Program-made: the position numbers and the translations under genes
Shown here: positions 52,944 to 60,740 of the stretch, piece by piece
Numbering within the stretch: the first letter of the stretch is position 1
How the letters are laid out: every line of letters begins with the position of its first letter
The notes under the pieces: model-generated
Seen by the model: only the letters and a program-made list of their open reading frames with translations
Database searches by the model: none
Told to the model about the DNA's origin: nothing
Origin: Christensenella sp. UBA7588
GTDB taxonomy: Bacteria > Bacillota > Clostridia > Christensenellales > CAG-917
DNA length: 64,000 nucleotides
Reading direction: 5' to 3'
Assembly (NCBI GenBank): GCA_002478945.1
Contig: DLKM01000025.1
Span: forward strand, 77,331 to 141,330

Positions 52944-53945
52944 TTAATACATAATAAAATCGTCTCCGTAAATTCCGTTTATCGTATCTATGACGTGTTT
53001 CATTCCCAAACCCTCTTTTGTTGGTTTCCACATTCCGTCATTGTCATAAGCTCCGCCGCCCATACAATATTCATATTGTCGAGGGTGCGTCTGTTTCAGC
53101 TTTACAAATCTGTCGTCGTCTTTACAGTGGGCACCAAACATACAGAAAATACAGCCCGTTCGTTTCGCTCCAGTTGTGCAGAGTTTCCCGTCGCAAAAAC
53201 AATCTTCGTATAAACCGCCGTCTGAGCCTTTGTAGAGAATATCGCCATAGACACTCGCAATAGGCAGTTTGGATTGTTTGATATAAGCCAAAACATCTTG
53301 TTCCGTCCAGAAACTCATAGGTTGTGATTTTCCGAGGTTAAAAGCATTACAGCCCGTTTTTATCCACGCAGAGTATCTCATAAGGCTTTCCTCGGTCATT
53401 GTTGCAACTATCTGGGCTTTTTTAATCTTGTGGGCTGGCGATTTTTTCATAATTTGGCAGCACCTGTCTGTTATGTTAAAATCAACATTTAACAGCGGAG
53501 CATATTTTTCCTTGTTGTAAATTGATTTTTCTCCGTCCTTATTTTTCCAAGTCCCGTTCAGTCTCTCGATTCTGCTTTGATTTCCTCGCTTTGCCCAATA
53601 AATGCAATTCGCAACCTCTTTGCTGATTACTGGATAACCATACTCACGCAAAACTTCGTCAAATCTCATCTGAGGTCTTACAATTTTTACATTGTCGAAT
53701 GTTTTGACAAAATGTCTGATTTCTGGGTATTCAAGCCCTGTGTCAACAAATAAAGCCTCTACATCTGGATATAAATTACGAACAATATGCAATAAGACCG
53801 TGCTGTCTTTCCCTCCGCTAAATGAAACGCAAACATTATCTTTGCCAAAGTAACTAACCCACTCTCTTATGCGTTGTTCGGTTTTCCATACCTTAACCTC
53901 CAACGGAAGTGCTTGCAATATTTTTAGGTCGTCTTTTGTTCTCAT
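52944..53945 (-). CDS. PAPS-reductase-like ATP pyrophosphatase
   Basis: 333 aa. PP-loop signature VSFSGGKDSTVLLHI (about residues 39-53). The second half has CDGKLCTTGAKRTGCIFCMF and further Cys/His, suggesting an Fe-S or zinc site. The family includes sulfonucleotide reductases and the DndC-type enzymes of DNA phosphorothioation; homologues are frequent in phage early operons, where their substrate is not known. No Dnd partner genes are present. ATG overlaps the TAA of the upstream gene. Confidence 0.85.
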   Translation of the reverse strand: MRTKDDLKILQALPLEVKVWKTEQRIREWVSYFGKDNVCVSFSGGKDSTVLLHIVRNLYPDVEALFVDTGLEYPEIRHFVKTFDNVKIVRPQMRFDEVLREYGYPVISKEVANCIYWAKRGNQSRIERLNGTWKNKDGEKSIYNKEKYAPLLNVDFNITDRCCQIMKKSPAHKIKKAQIVATMTEESLMRYSAWIKTGCNAFNLGKSQPMSFWTEQDVLAYIKQSKLPIASVYGDILYKGSDGGLYEDCFCDGKLCTTGAKRTGCIFCMFGAHCKDDDRFVKLKQTHPRQYEYCMGGGAYDNDGMWKPTKEGLGMKHVIDTINGIYGDDFIMY

Positions 53946-54260
53946 TTACCACCCCAGCACGCACATATTAAACTCTTTAAGCAGTAGGTTAATAAAATAG
54001 CTTGGTATATCGTATTTATTAGACCAGCAGCTTTTTTCTAATTCCTCCTCAGTGAATTTGCCGCTCATTTTATCGTTGTATAAAGCATAGCCCTGCATTT
54101 CATTGAGTTGTGATAAAAGACCGTTGTAGCCAAAACTGCGAATAATTTTGTCGGCAAGATTTATAATTGACTCTTTGCTGTCTCGATAAATGATACTGTC
54201 CTCATATTGGTCGTCGAACTTGGTTAATTGCAAGCCGTAACCACGTTTTGCGTCATACAT
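53946..54260 (-). CDS. phage protein of unknown function
   Basis: 104 aa, helical, ending INLLLKEFNMCVLGW. It is directly joined to the PAPS-reductase-like gene (stop and start share bases), so the two are probably made in a fixed ratio. No family recognised. Confidence 0.6.
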   Translation of the reverse strand: MYDAKRGYGLQLTKFDDQYEDSIIYRDSKESIINLADKIIRSFGYNGLLSQLNEMQGYALYNDKMSGKFTEEELEKSCWSNKYDIPSYFINLLLKEFNMCVLGW

Positions 54261-54261
54261 A

Positions 54262-54867
54262 CTATTCCTCCTCGCCTACGGCGTTTATTCTGTTGATAGA
54301 AACCTCGTAAGCTGTTCTCTCGGTCTGGTTACCGTCTGCGTCGGTTTTGACATATTGACGGCTTTGTAGCCTGCCTATAGCTCTGACTTCTGAGCCAATT
54401 TCGAGCGTCGCAATGTGTCTGCTCGTTCTACCCCACACAATACACGGGATATAGTCGGACTTACCTCGTGAACGGTTTACAGCGAGCATTACATCGCATA
54501 TATCTCGTCCGAGCGGAGTAATTCGGTGTTGCGGCTCTTTACAGAAAAAGCCTATAAGTTCAATGTCGTTAATATCTTCCGTGTATTCGTCTACGCTTAG
54601 AGCAAAAAAAGTAATAATAAGACGATTTTTGCCGTCGATAAACTTTTGGTATGTCCTTATTTGTCCAGTGAAAGCGACATTGTCGCCAACTTTTGCGTCT
54701 CCGAGCAAATATTTTGAAATATTTACTGGGACAGCGTCTATATTTCCGCTTGAGCGTTTGACGTTCAGTGTAAAAGAGTAAAACGTCTCTCCGCAACAGT
54801 CGAAAGTGGTAGGTCTGGTAGCAATAGTTCCTGCTACTCTTGCTGCATTTGTTTGTTCGGTTCTCAC
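54262..54867 (-). CDS. tandem OB-fold single-strand-binding-like protein
   Basis: 201 aa from GTG 54867, which has GGAGG seven bases upstream; longer starts lack this. Two SSB-type OB halves: NAARVAGTIATRPTTFDCCG to IDGKNRLIITFFALSVDE, and ELIGFFCKEPQHRITPLGRD to VRAIGRLQSRQYVKTDADGN. The second half has the P-HR-TPLGRDICDVMLAVNR pattern of primosomal/SSB-like proteins. No acidic SSB tip. Present in addition to the ordinary SSB. Confidence 0.8.
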   Translation of the reverse strand: MRTEQTNAARVAGTIATRPTTFDCCGETFYSFTLNVKRSSGNIDAVPVNISKYLLGDAKVGDNVAFTGQIRTYQKFIDGKNRLIITFFALSVDEYTEDINDIELIGFFCKEPQHRITPLGRDICDVMLAVNRSRGKSDYIPCIVWGRTSRHIATLEIGSEVRAIGRLQSRQYVKTDADGNQTERTAYEVSINRINAVGEEE

Positions 54868-54886
54868 GGTTGTTCCTCCTGAGTTA

Positions 54887-55636
54887 TTATTCGTCGCCGC
54901 AATCAAAGAGAGCGGCGTTATACAGGGTAGAGATAAGGTAATTTGCCCTGTTTTTAATCTTGCCTTTGACGTATCTGTCCTGCACGTCGTTCAACGCCTG
55001 AGCGAGATTTTTAATGTCTCCGTTTTGCTTGATGTGTCTTTGTATTACTTGCAAAAATCTATACACTGGCACATTTTTACGGTCGATTATTACGTAGTCC
55101 TTGCTTTTTACTTCTGCTATAACGGTGTCAAATAAGCCCTTATAGTCGTAAATGTTTTTTGAAAACAAGAGCGTGTCTCCGCTTGCATTTTCCAAAAACC
55201 TATCAAAGCAACGTTCAATGCTTGCAATGTAGAATTGCTTTGCTGTTTGCATATCTGCCGTTTGTTCATCTGTAGGTATATCCGCCAGCGGCAGTTGTTC
55301 GCCCTGTCTGTTCCAGCGGCTCTCAGCCGCAGATTTTCTCGCCTCGGATATTTCGGCTCTCTTTTTGATATTTCTAAGCACTCTTTCCGAGCTGATTTTT
55401 CCTTTTTTTATAACAAACAGGTCGTAGTTTCTGATTACAGCTTGCACAAGGTCTATACTAACTCTTAGGTCGTATGCAATGCTTTCAAGTTCCGTTTCTT
55501 TAATGTAGCCGCCCTCTTCGTGCAGCATTTCAACGAAACACCAGTAAAAGCCGAGCCCCTCGAGACCGTAGTCCTTGCGAATCTCTCTTAATGTCAACCT
55601 TGCACAGTAATCGTGAGGGAAATATTCTTTTGCCAT
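54887..55636 (-). CDS. phage replication initiation-like protein (DUF4373 / Lin1244-type N-terminus)
   Basis: 249 aa from ATG 55636 (SD AGGAGG). N-terminal winged-helix-like domain MAKEYFPHDYCARLTLREIR and LGFYWCFVEMLHEEGGYI match the DUF4373/Lin1244-Lin1753 domain found in phage replisome organisers. A basic linker follows (KKRAEISEARKSAAESRWNR), then a helical C-terminal domain. Position among SSB, RusA and RecT agrees. Confidence 0.8.
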   Translation of the reverse strand: MAKEYFPHDYCARLTLREIRKDYGLEGLGFYWCFVEMLHEEGGYIKETELESIAYDLRVSIDLVQAVIRNYDLFVIKKGKISSERVLRNIKKRAEISEARKSAAESRWNRQGEQLPLADIPTDEQTADMQTAKQFYIASIERCFDRFLENASGDTLLFSKNIYDYKGLFDTVIAEVKSKDYVIIDRKNVPVYRFLQVIQRHIKQNGDIKNLAQALNDVQDRYVKGKIKNRANYLISTLYNAALFDCGDE

Positions 55637-55650
55637 TGTTTGCCTCCTGC

Positions 55651-56070
55651 TTAAGTCCTGAACTCTTCGACAATCACGCTTACACTCGGCATTTCTGCAT
55701 AGCACTTGCGGACTATGAGCTCCACAATCTGTGCGTCGTCTTTGTATGCTACTCCATTCAGAGCGTCACAGATTATCTTTGCAATGTTGTCTGCGTCAGG
55801 CTTTTTCAGAGGGCTTATGCAGCCCTCCAGAGCCTCATTTGTTCGTTTTTTGGAGAACGCCTTAGGAACATCGAAAAACGCTCGAATTTCAACCTTTAAC
55901 GGCTTTTCATACAGGTCATAACCCTCGGGTTTTGCCTGTGAAAAACATAGCTTAACGAGGTTCTCGTAATAGACGTCCTCCTTTTGCTTAATTGCCTGAG
56001 CGTAGCCGTGCACCGTAGAAAATCTCGGACGATGTTTCCCGACGGGTGTTCCTAAAACTTGAAACTCCAT
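55651..56070 (-). CDS. rusA: RusA family Holliday junction resolvase
   Basis: 139 aa endonuclease. Key features: TPVGKHRPRFS near the N-terminus and the catalytic acidic cluster KPDADNIAKIICDALNGVAY with KDDAQIVEL. Resolves recombination or replication intermediates of the phage. SD AGGAGG. Confidence 0.95.
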   Translation of the reverse strand: MEFQVLGTPVGKHRPRFSTVHGYAQAIKQKEDVYYENLVKLCFSQAKPEGYDLYEKPLKVEIRAFFDVPKAFSKKRTNEALEGCISPLKKPDADNIAKIICDALNGVAYKDDAQIVELIVRKCYAEMPSVSVIVEEFRT

Positions 56071-56082
56071 AAACGCCTCCTA

Positions 56083-57003
56083 TTAAGCGTTATCGCCGAA
56101 AAAATCAAATTCGCCTTGCTCTTCAGCTGAGACGGTTTCGGGCTGTCCTGACGCCCCTGCTGCCTCTACAGCTGCGGAATCGTCATTATATTCGACGTAT
56201 TCAGGGTCGCCGTTTTCTCCGATTACAGCGTCGTCGGAAACGATAGCCGTCTGCATTTCGATACTCATAATGCCCCACTGGCTTATAAGGTGGCGGAGCA
56301 ATGTTTTGAAAGCCATTTCCGTAAAGTTCTTATACCAGAACGAACTGTATTTGTAGAGTTCCTCTTTCGGAATCTTTCCGTTGATGTAATCTTCATATTT
56401 ATCCGCTCTGAACGCAGGGCTGTAAGTGTCTGCGTGGTGGAGCATTTTCTTTTTCGTCCAGTAAATAACCTTTTTGAACCCGTTGAGCAATTCAAAATAA
56501 GCCATATATCCGACCGTCGGGAGAGACTCTCTTTCGTCGTCGTCTTCAATAAACTCAAAGCGTTGTTTGCCCGTGAGCTTATCACGCCCTTTGTATTCGC
56601 CCTCTTTTATTTCAAGGACGTCGATGTCAAGATACTGCCCCGACCTCATAGCGAGTTGTTTATAACCTTTTACACCGAGAACAAACTGGGCGTTGGTTTC
56701 CAGAATATTTCCGTATCTGTCCTTTTTGTTGAACGGAACAAGATAGTATTGCCCGAGCTGCGGCGACGGAGAGAGCTTAAGGCTCTCGCCAAGCAAGCAC
56801 GCCGACAAAATTGTTTTCTGAGTGCACTCTTCAAGTGCAGGGTTATTGCTGACAGCAGATATAATCGCCGTGGTAAAGCTCTGTGCGTTTTTACCAACCG
56901 ACTGCTGCACAAGTGCTTTGATGTTATCCTGAGACATAAATACCGAGAATTTCGGTTGTTTTTTTGCGATACTTTTTTGAGTTGTTGCGACTACGTTTGC
57001 CAT
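56083..57003 (-). CDS. recT: RecT family single-strand annealing protein
   Basis: 306 aa recombinase that anneals ssDNA. Family segments: SFTTAIISAVSNNPALEECT, SILSACLLGESLKLSPSPQL-like (here TILSACLLGESLKLSP), GQYYLVPFNKKDRYG, FVLGVKGYKQLAMRSG, and KNFTEMAFKTLLRHLIS. Acts with the YqaJ-type nuclease encoded two genes upstream. C-terminal tail acidic. Confidence 0.96.
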   Translation of the reverse strand: MANVVATTQKSIAKKQPKFSVFMSQDNIKALVQQSVGKNAQSFTTAIISAVSNNPALEECTQKTILSACLLGESLKLSPSPQLGQYYLVPFNKKDRYGNILETNAQFVLGVKGYKQLAMRSGQYLDIDVLEIKEGEYKGRDKLTGKQRFEFIEDDDERESLPTVGYMAYFELLNGFKKVIYWTKKKMLHHADTYSPAFRADKYEDYINGKIPKEELYKYSSFWYKNFTEMAFKTLLRHLISQWGIMSIEMQTAIVSDDAVIGENGDPEYVEYNDDSAAVEAAGASGQPETVSAEEQGEFDFFGDNA

Positions 57004-57007
57004 ATTA

Positions 57008-57844
57008 TTAGCCCTCCTTTATGGCTGAATATTTGATGTTGTTTTCTCTCAAGAATTTCTGGAGAGCTTTGAGCTGTTCAATAGTTCCCTCAACCTGAAA
57101 CCTGACGGTCTGGTGTTTCGGCGTTACAGCCGCAGGCTCTACGGTTACCTGTTGTGTTTGAACCGCTGCGGCAGCCTGTTCCGCCTCTTTTTTTGCGGCA
57201 AGCTCTGTAATTCTTTGGCTCTCGGCTTTGAGCCTCTCGTTCTCCGTAAGAGCGTCGCTCAAACTCAACGTTCTGAAAAAGAACGCTTTAATTTGCGATT
57301 CGTTTTCGCTTTTTAGAGCCTCGATTGCTACTATCGCATTTCTGGCGTTCGTGAGAATCGAGTCTATGTCCGCTTTAATGGACTTCAATGAAGTTGTTGC
57401 GTTGAGCCATTTCGGGCTATGTATCCTTTCATACGGAATAAGTCCGTCAAACTCTCCGACAACAGTCTTGTAGTATTCGATAATTGAGTTCTGTTTCTCG
57501 GCTTGTTTTTGCTGCTCATAGGCTTTTACCTGTGCGTCAATCTCTCCGACGACAGTCTTTACCTCTCCGATAACCTCGTCAACCTCTGCCTTGAATTTAT
57601 CGTAAGGCGACGAGTAGACTTTGCCGATACGGATACGTTCGTCGTTAAGAGACTTACAGAAAGCGTTTAGCTGTGCTTTATCCGCTTTAGCGGTTGCTAT
57701 TTCGTTTTCCAAATAAGAGATGCCCTGATACATCGTCAGGCGTTGACGCACGGCGGCGAGCAGTTCTTGGTTGTTCCACGCAAGGAGCTTAGGTACAAGT
57801 TCCTCAACGGGAGTTTGCATTACAAGGGTTAATTCATTTGACAT
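57008..57844 (-). CDS. DUF1351-like phage recombination-associated protein
   Basis: 278 aa from ATG 57844 (SD TGGAGGAC). Long helical protein with KSLNDERIRIGKVYSSPYDK and EVIGEVKTVVGEIDAQVKAY, and a C-terminal domain (VRFQVEGTIEQLKALQKFLR). DUF1351 proteins are regularly encoded beside RecT and the nuclease; exact role unknown. Confidence 0.75.
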   Translation of the reverse strand: MSNELTLVMQTPVEELVPKLLAWNNQELLAAVRQRLTMYQGISYLENEIATAKADKAQLNAFCKSLNDERIRIGKVYSSPYDKFKAEVDEVIGEVKTVVGEIDAQVKAYEQQKQAEKQNSIIEYYKTVVGEFDGLIPYERIHSPKWLNATTSLKSIKADIDSILTNARNAIVAIEALKSENESQIKAFFFRTLSLSDALTENERLKAESQRITELAAKKEAEQAAAAVQTQQVTVEPAAVTPKHQTVRFQVEGTIEQLKALQKFLRENNIKYSAIKEG

Positions 57845-57866
57845 TTGTTTGTCCTCCAAAATATTT

Positions 57867-58526
57867 TTAGTCTTTGCTGAAGTTTGGTAGGAGCAGCGGC
57901 GGACGTTCTTTCCGTTCGACGTAGCCCCAAAACTCTTTTTCTTTGAGGTAGAGATACCTCATATCCTCTTTCAGGTCTCCCCTGAAAAACGGATAGTGTC
58001 TTGATACCGTTTCGGGCATTTCGTTTAGCCCTGTTTGTTTCAGCTGAGCTTTACAAAAAGCAAAGTCCCAGCCAGTTACTACGAAGTAATGAAGTAATTG
58101 AGTGTAGTAGTATTCTGGTATGTGCCGATTCCATTTTTCGAGCGTTGTCTTAGAGTGTATTTCTGTCGTTTTGCACTCGAGGAACCCTTTTTGTCCTTGC
58201 CCGTCTGTTAGTTCGGCGTCGAGCGAGGCGAACATAAAACCTCGTCTGTAAACCACATTTTTGTTAGTTCTGACTTTATACTCGGGAAAGTCTAAGGCAA
58301 AGAGTTTTACGAGCATATCTTCCGCCTGTTTGCCGTATTTGACGGCTGGGTTATCCGATATATCTTTTGGCTCTCTCAGTCCGACTTTTTCTTCCCAGAC
58401 TTCAACGTTTGTTTTGAACGGAGAAAGCCCGAGTATTGCTGCTGCCTCAGAGCCGCCGATTCCGCTTTTTCGGAATTGCAGCCACTCTGGAGAATTGTGC
58501 TTGAGTTTTACTTTTTCAAGGCTCAT
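57867..58526 (-). CDS. YqaJ-type viral exonuclease
   Basis: 219 aa from ATG 58526 (SD GGAGGCGT). PD-(D/E)XK exonuclease that produces 3' ssDNA for RecT. Motifs: RKSGIGGSEAAAILG, Asp in MFASLDAELTD and GFLECKTTE (ExK). Starts 2 bp after the stop of the 52-aa gene. Confidence 0.92.
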   Translation of the reverse strand: MSLEKVKLKHNSPEWLQFRKSGIGGSEAAAILGLSPFKTNVEVWEEKVGLREPKDISDNPAVKYGKQAEDMLVKLFALDFPEYKVRTNKNVVYRRGFMFASLDAELTDGQGQKGFLECKTTEIHSKTTLEKWNRHIPEYYYTQLLHYFVVTGWDFAFCKAQLKQTGLNEMPETVSRHYPFFRGDLKEDMRYLYLKEKEFWGYVERKERPPLLLPNFSKD

Positions 58527-58528
58527 TT

Positions 58529-58687
58529 TTACGCCTCCGCTAATCTTTTGCGATAGTCGTTCCACATTTTAGAAACGACACGCTCTCTGTCGTCGTCTGA
58601 CAAGGGCTCGAGCATTTTCTCAACCTCTTGCAGCGTGCAGTCGAGCAAATTCTTTTCTTTCGTTTCTATTTTGGTTGCTCCTGACAT
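58529..58687 (-). CDS. 52-aa phage protein
   Basis: MSGATKIETKEKNLLDCTLQ followed by EVEKMLEPLSDDDRERVVSK: helical, charged, ending KRLAEA. SD AGGAGG (58693-58698). Overlaps the 48-aa gene upstream and nearly touches the exonuclease start. Function unknown. Confidence 0.65.
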   Translation of the reverse strand: MSGATKIETKEKNLLDCTLQEVEKMLEPLSDDDRERVVSKMWNDYRKRLAEA

Positions 58688-58812
58688 TGCGTTACCTCCT
58701 GTTGTATTTTGTATTGCTTGACCGCCGCAACAAGGCTTTTAGCAAAGAGCTTAAGCTCAAGCTGCGGCACGTCTTTTATCATTGGTGGAGAGTTTTCAAA
58801 CTCTACAGTCAT
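58666..58812 (-). CDS. 48-aa protein translationally coupled to DGR target 2
   Basis: MTVEFENSPPMIKDVPQLEL plus a helix LKLFAKSLVAAVKQYKIQQE. Its ATG overlaps the TGA of target 2 (ATGA), so the two are likely made together; it may be a partner or antidote of the diversified protein, but this is only inference. The VR2 hairpin CCGTC-TC-GACGG lies at 58814-58825, just before its start. Confidence 0.55.
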   Translation of the reverse strand: MTVEFENSPPMIKDVPQLELKLFAKSLVAAVKQYKIQQEVTQCQEQPK

Positions 58813-59567
58813 ACCGTCTCGACGGGAGTGTCAGATTTCAGAACACAAAGCGGACGCACGCCGCGGCCACCGTCACACGCATCGCCGTCGCTCAAACTAC
58901 CGCCCGAATGGACACCGCGAACATCGAACGAGTATTCCAGACTGTCCGCCGTAATCGTCCAGTGCCACTTTCCGCAGCTTGGAATGAGCTTTCTGTATTT
59001 GCGGTATTCGTCGCAAGTGAGCAGTGAAACAACGTCTGTGCAGCTGCCGTATTCTGTTATACCGTCGTCGGTTGTCAGGTCTCTAACGAACGGAATCAAT
59101 GCGTCTTTGTTTTCGATATAATCTCCGATAACTCTTGCGAGCTTTTTTCGTAACGAGGAAGTTATCCAGTTGTTTTGGTTGTCCTCGTCAAAGCAGTCTT
59201 TGAACAGCACGTCCGCCGCAAGACACAAACAACCACCGTGAGAGTTGTCGAGTTTTACAAATTCTGTCTTTCCGAATTTGAATCGGTCGCCCAGCTTAAG
59301 GTCTTTCACTTCGATGCTTGTTTTTATAGGAATTACCTTAACGGGTTCTCCCTCGAACGACGAAACCTTTTCAAGAGGCTTAATAAGGTCTCCGTTAAAA
59401 TAAACGTGTCCAAGTTCGAACTCGGAGTCTGAGATAACGTAGTCCTGCGTTACGTATCCCCTGAGCTTTCTGAGCTCCTCAAAGTCTTTAGAGTAGTTGT
59501 AATCGAGCGAATCGCCCTTGTTTTTGTAATCGTTGACTTTCTCAACCCTGTAAACGTTGTAATTCAT
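58809..59567 (-). CDS. DGR target protein 2 (remote), DUF6273-like, early operon
   Basis: 252 aa from ATG 59567 (SD AAGGAGA); a longer frame adds 13 residues without an SD. Residues about 65-250 have the DUF6273 layout: LKLGDRFKFGKTEFVKLDNS, NNWITSSLRKKLARVIGDYI, SLLTCDEYRKYRKLIPSCGK, W-WTI, then SFDVRGVHSGGSL and GGRGVRPLC. The VR2-encoded residues (about 211-240) lie at the C-terminus, as in standard DGR targets. No signal peptide, membrane segment or fibre domain, so it is predicted to be cytoplasmic. It sits in the recombination operon rather than the virion region. Ligand unknown. Confidence 0.85.
   Translation of the reverse strand: MNYNVYRVEKVNDYKNKGDSLDYNYSKDFEELRKLRGYVTQDYVISDSEFELGHVYFNGDLIKPLEKVSSFEGEPVKVIPIKTSIEVKDLKLGDRFKFGKTEFVKLDNSHGGCLCLAADVLFKDCFDEDNQNNWITSSLRKKLARVIGDYIENKDALIPFVRDLTTDDGITEYGSCTDVVSLLTCDEYRKYRKLIPSCGKWHWTITADSLEYSFDVRGVHSGGSLSDGDACDGGRGVRPLCVLKSDTPVETV
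58846..58933 (-). repeat. DGR variable repeat VR2 (remote)
   Basis: Gap-free match to TR 23480-23567. 17 of 88 positions differ; all 17 are T in the TR on plus, and none of the 63 non-T positions differs. Nine substitutions are identical to VR1. A perfect hairpin CCGTC-TC-GACGG follows 20 nt after its 3' end in the coding sense. Confidence 0.98.
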
Positions 59568-59586
59568 AAGTAATCTCCTTTTGTTT

Positions 59587-59880
59587 TTATACTGGTGTTT
59601 TTGCATATTCTCTGAAGACTTCCTCCCGTTCCGCTCTGAGCTCTGCGGCGTGGTCGTCTTTGAGTTCTGGGTAATCGGACTGCACTTTTCTGCGTGCCCT
59701 TGTAATAGATTCCATTTGAGCGAGCTGACCGTTTACAGCCAGTGTTGCAAACGATTCAGAGGTATTTACGCCTCTGCGTTTGAAAACCTCCATAATAAGT
59801 TTAATGTCGCTCCTGCGTGTTTCGGGGTTCTCTTCCAGAACCTCTTTTACTACCTTGTTGAGTTGTTTTAGTTGCTGCAT
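59587..59880 (-). CDS. phage early protein of unknown function
   Basis: 97 aa, all helical and highly charged (KEVLEENPETRRSDIKLIME; ITRARRKVQSDYPELK). SD AGGAGG. Resembles small proteins encoded early in Clostridia phages; could bind DNA, no proof. Confidence 0.6.
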   Translation of the reverse strand: MQQLKQLNKVVKEVLEENPETRRSDIKLIMEVFKRRGVNTSESFATLAVNGQLAQMESITRARRKVQSDYPELKDDHAAELRAEREEVFREYAKTPV

Positions 59881-59899
59881 AGATACCTCCTAAACCTTG

Positions 59900-60073
59900 T
59901 TAATCTTTGTTTTCTGCCACCTCAAAAGAGTCAAGGTCTTGCTGCCTGATTCTGTAGCGTTGACCTATTTTTACACTTCCGAGCTTTCCGTCCCTCACCC
60001 AAGACCATACAGTGGCGACCTTTACGCCGTAGATTTGTGCTACCTCTGCACAGGTGTAGTATTTCTTATCCAT
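59900..60073 (-). CDS. excisionase-like helix-turn-helix protein
   Basis: 57 aa: YYTCAEVAQIYGVKVATVWS, then WVRDGKLGSVKIGQRYRI, a winged-helix of the excisionase/AlpA type. First gene of the leftward early operon. Likely controls excision or early transcription. SD GGAGG (60079-60083). Confidence 0.8.
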   Translation of the reverse strand: MDKKYYTCAEVAQIYGVKVATVWSWVRDGKLGSVKIGQRYRIRQQDLDSFEVAENKD

Positions 60074-60106
60074 AGGCACCTCCTTTTAAGATTTGGTTTA
60101 ATTTAC

Positions 60107-60135
60107 TTGACTTTGGTTTAGTTTGGTGCTATAGT
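60107..60135 (+). promoter_or_regulatory. rightward promoter (repressor)
   Basis: TTGACT (60107-60112), 17 bp, TATAGT (60130-60135). Reads toward the repressor at 60324, giving a leader of about 180 nt. Confidence 0.75.
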
Positions 60136-60239
60136 GTTTGTTGCGAGCAAAACCTAATAGAACCAAACCGAGCCGCTGTCGTCTCTCGAAAGTGAGCTCT
60201 TTGCGGTTGCATATCGTTCTCTTTCGTTCGATTGAGTTC

Positions 60240-60268
60240 AGTTTAGCACTATAAAACTGGTTTGTCAA
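60240..60268 (-). promoter_or_regulatory. leftward early promoter
   Basis: On minus: TTGACA (60268-60263), 17 bp, TAAACT (60245-60240). Reads toward the excisionase-like gene. It lies downstream of the rightward promoter, so the two transcripts run into each other. Confidence 0.65.
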
Positions 60269-60323
60269 GCGTTTTGTTCTAAAAAGTTCGATTTGTTTCA
60301 AAAAAATTTTCGGAGGTTCTTTT

Positions 60324-60737
60324 ATGTTCTATAAAAAGGTTTCGGACTTATGTAATCAAAACGGTATCGCTATGACAACGCTTGCTGTTAATCTCGGGCT
60401 CTCAAAATCGGTAGTTACTAACTGGAAAAAGACAGACGCAACACCAAGACCGAGCACGGTAAAAAAAATTGCCGATTATTTCGGCGTGGGAATTGAGTAT
60501 TTTTACGAGGGAGACATCGGTATCAATAACGTTACGGGAGCCTCTGCCCCTGTTGCCATTACAAGCGGACATCACAATACAGTAACTCTCTCCAACGGCG
60601 AAACACACACACGTGAGCTTTCAGAGATAGAAACAGAACTCTTAAAGGTTTGCGAAAAACTCGACACAAGAAAAAAAGCCTTGCTACTTGCAAAGGCTTA
60701 CGAGATTTTAGAGAATCAAGAAAGTCAGGAGGGGTAG
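60324..60737 (+). CDS. phage repressor (HTH_XRE family)
   Basis: 137 aa. N-terminal helix-turn-helix LAVNLGLSKSVVTNWKKTDA at about residues 24-43, then a short beta linker and a C-terminal helix pair (LSEIETELLKVCEKLDTRKK) for dimerisation. No peptidase domain, so it would not be cleaved by RecA in the LexA/CI manner. SD CGGAGG. Confidence 0.88.
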   Translation: MFYKKVSDLCNQNGIAMTTLAVNLGLSKSVVTNWKKTDATPRPSTVKKIADYFGVGIEYFYEGDIGINNVTGASAPVAITSGHHNTVTLSNGETHTRELSEIETELLKVCEKLDTRKKALLLAKAYEILENQESQEG

Positions 60738-60740
60738 TAA

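Larger units (their letters stand above)
60074..60323. promoter_or_regulatory. lysis-lysogeny control region with operator-like repeats
   Basis: 250-bp gap between the leftward early operon and the rightward repressor. Direct repeats TTTGGTTTAATTT (about 60092) and TTTGGTTTAGTTT (about 60112), an inverted relative (GAACCAAACCGAG, about 60159), and CACTATA boxes in opposite orientations near both -10 elements. These are candidate repressor sites. Confidence 0.6.

Noticed and set aside
52944..53945. Dnd phosphorothioation system
   Set aside because: Only a DndC-like fold is present; no DndA/B/D/E-like genes in the window.
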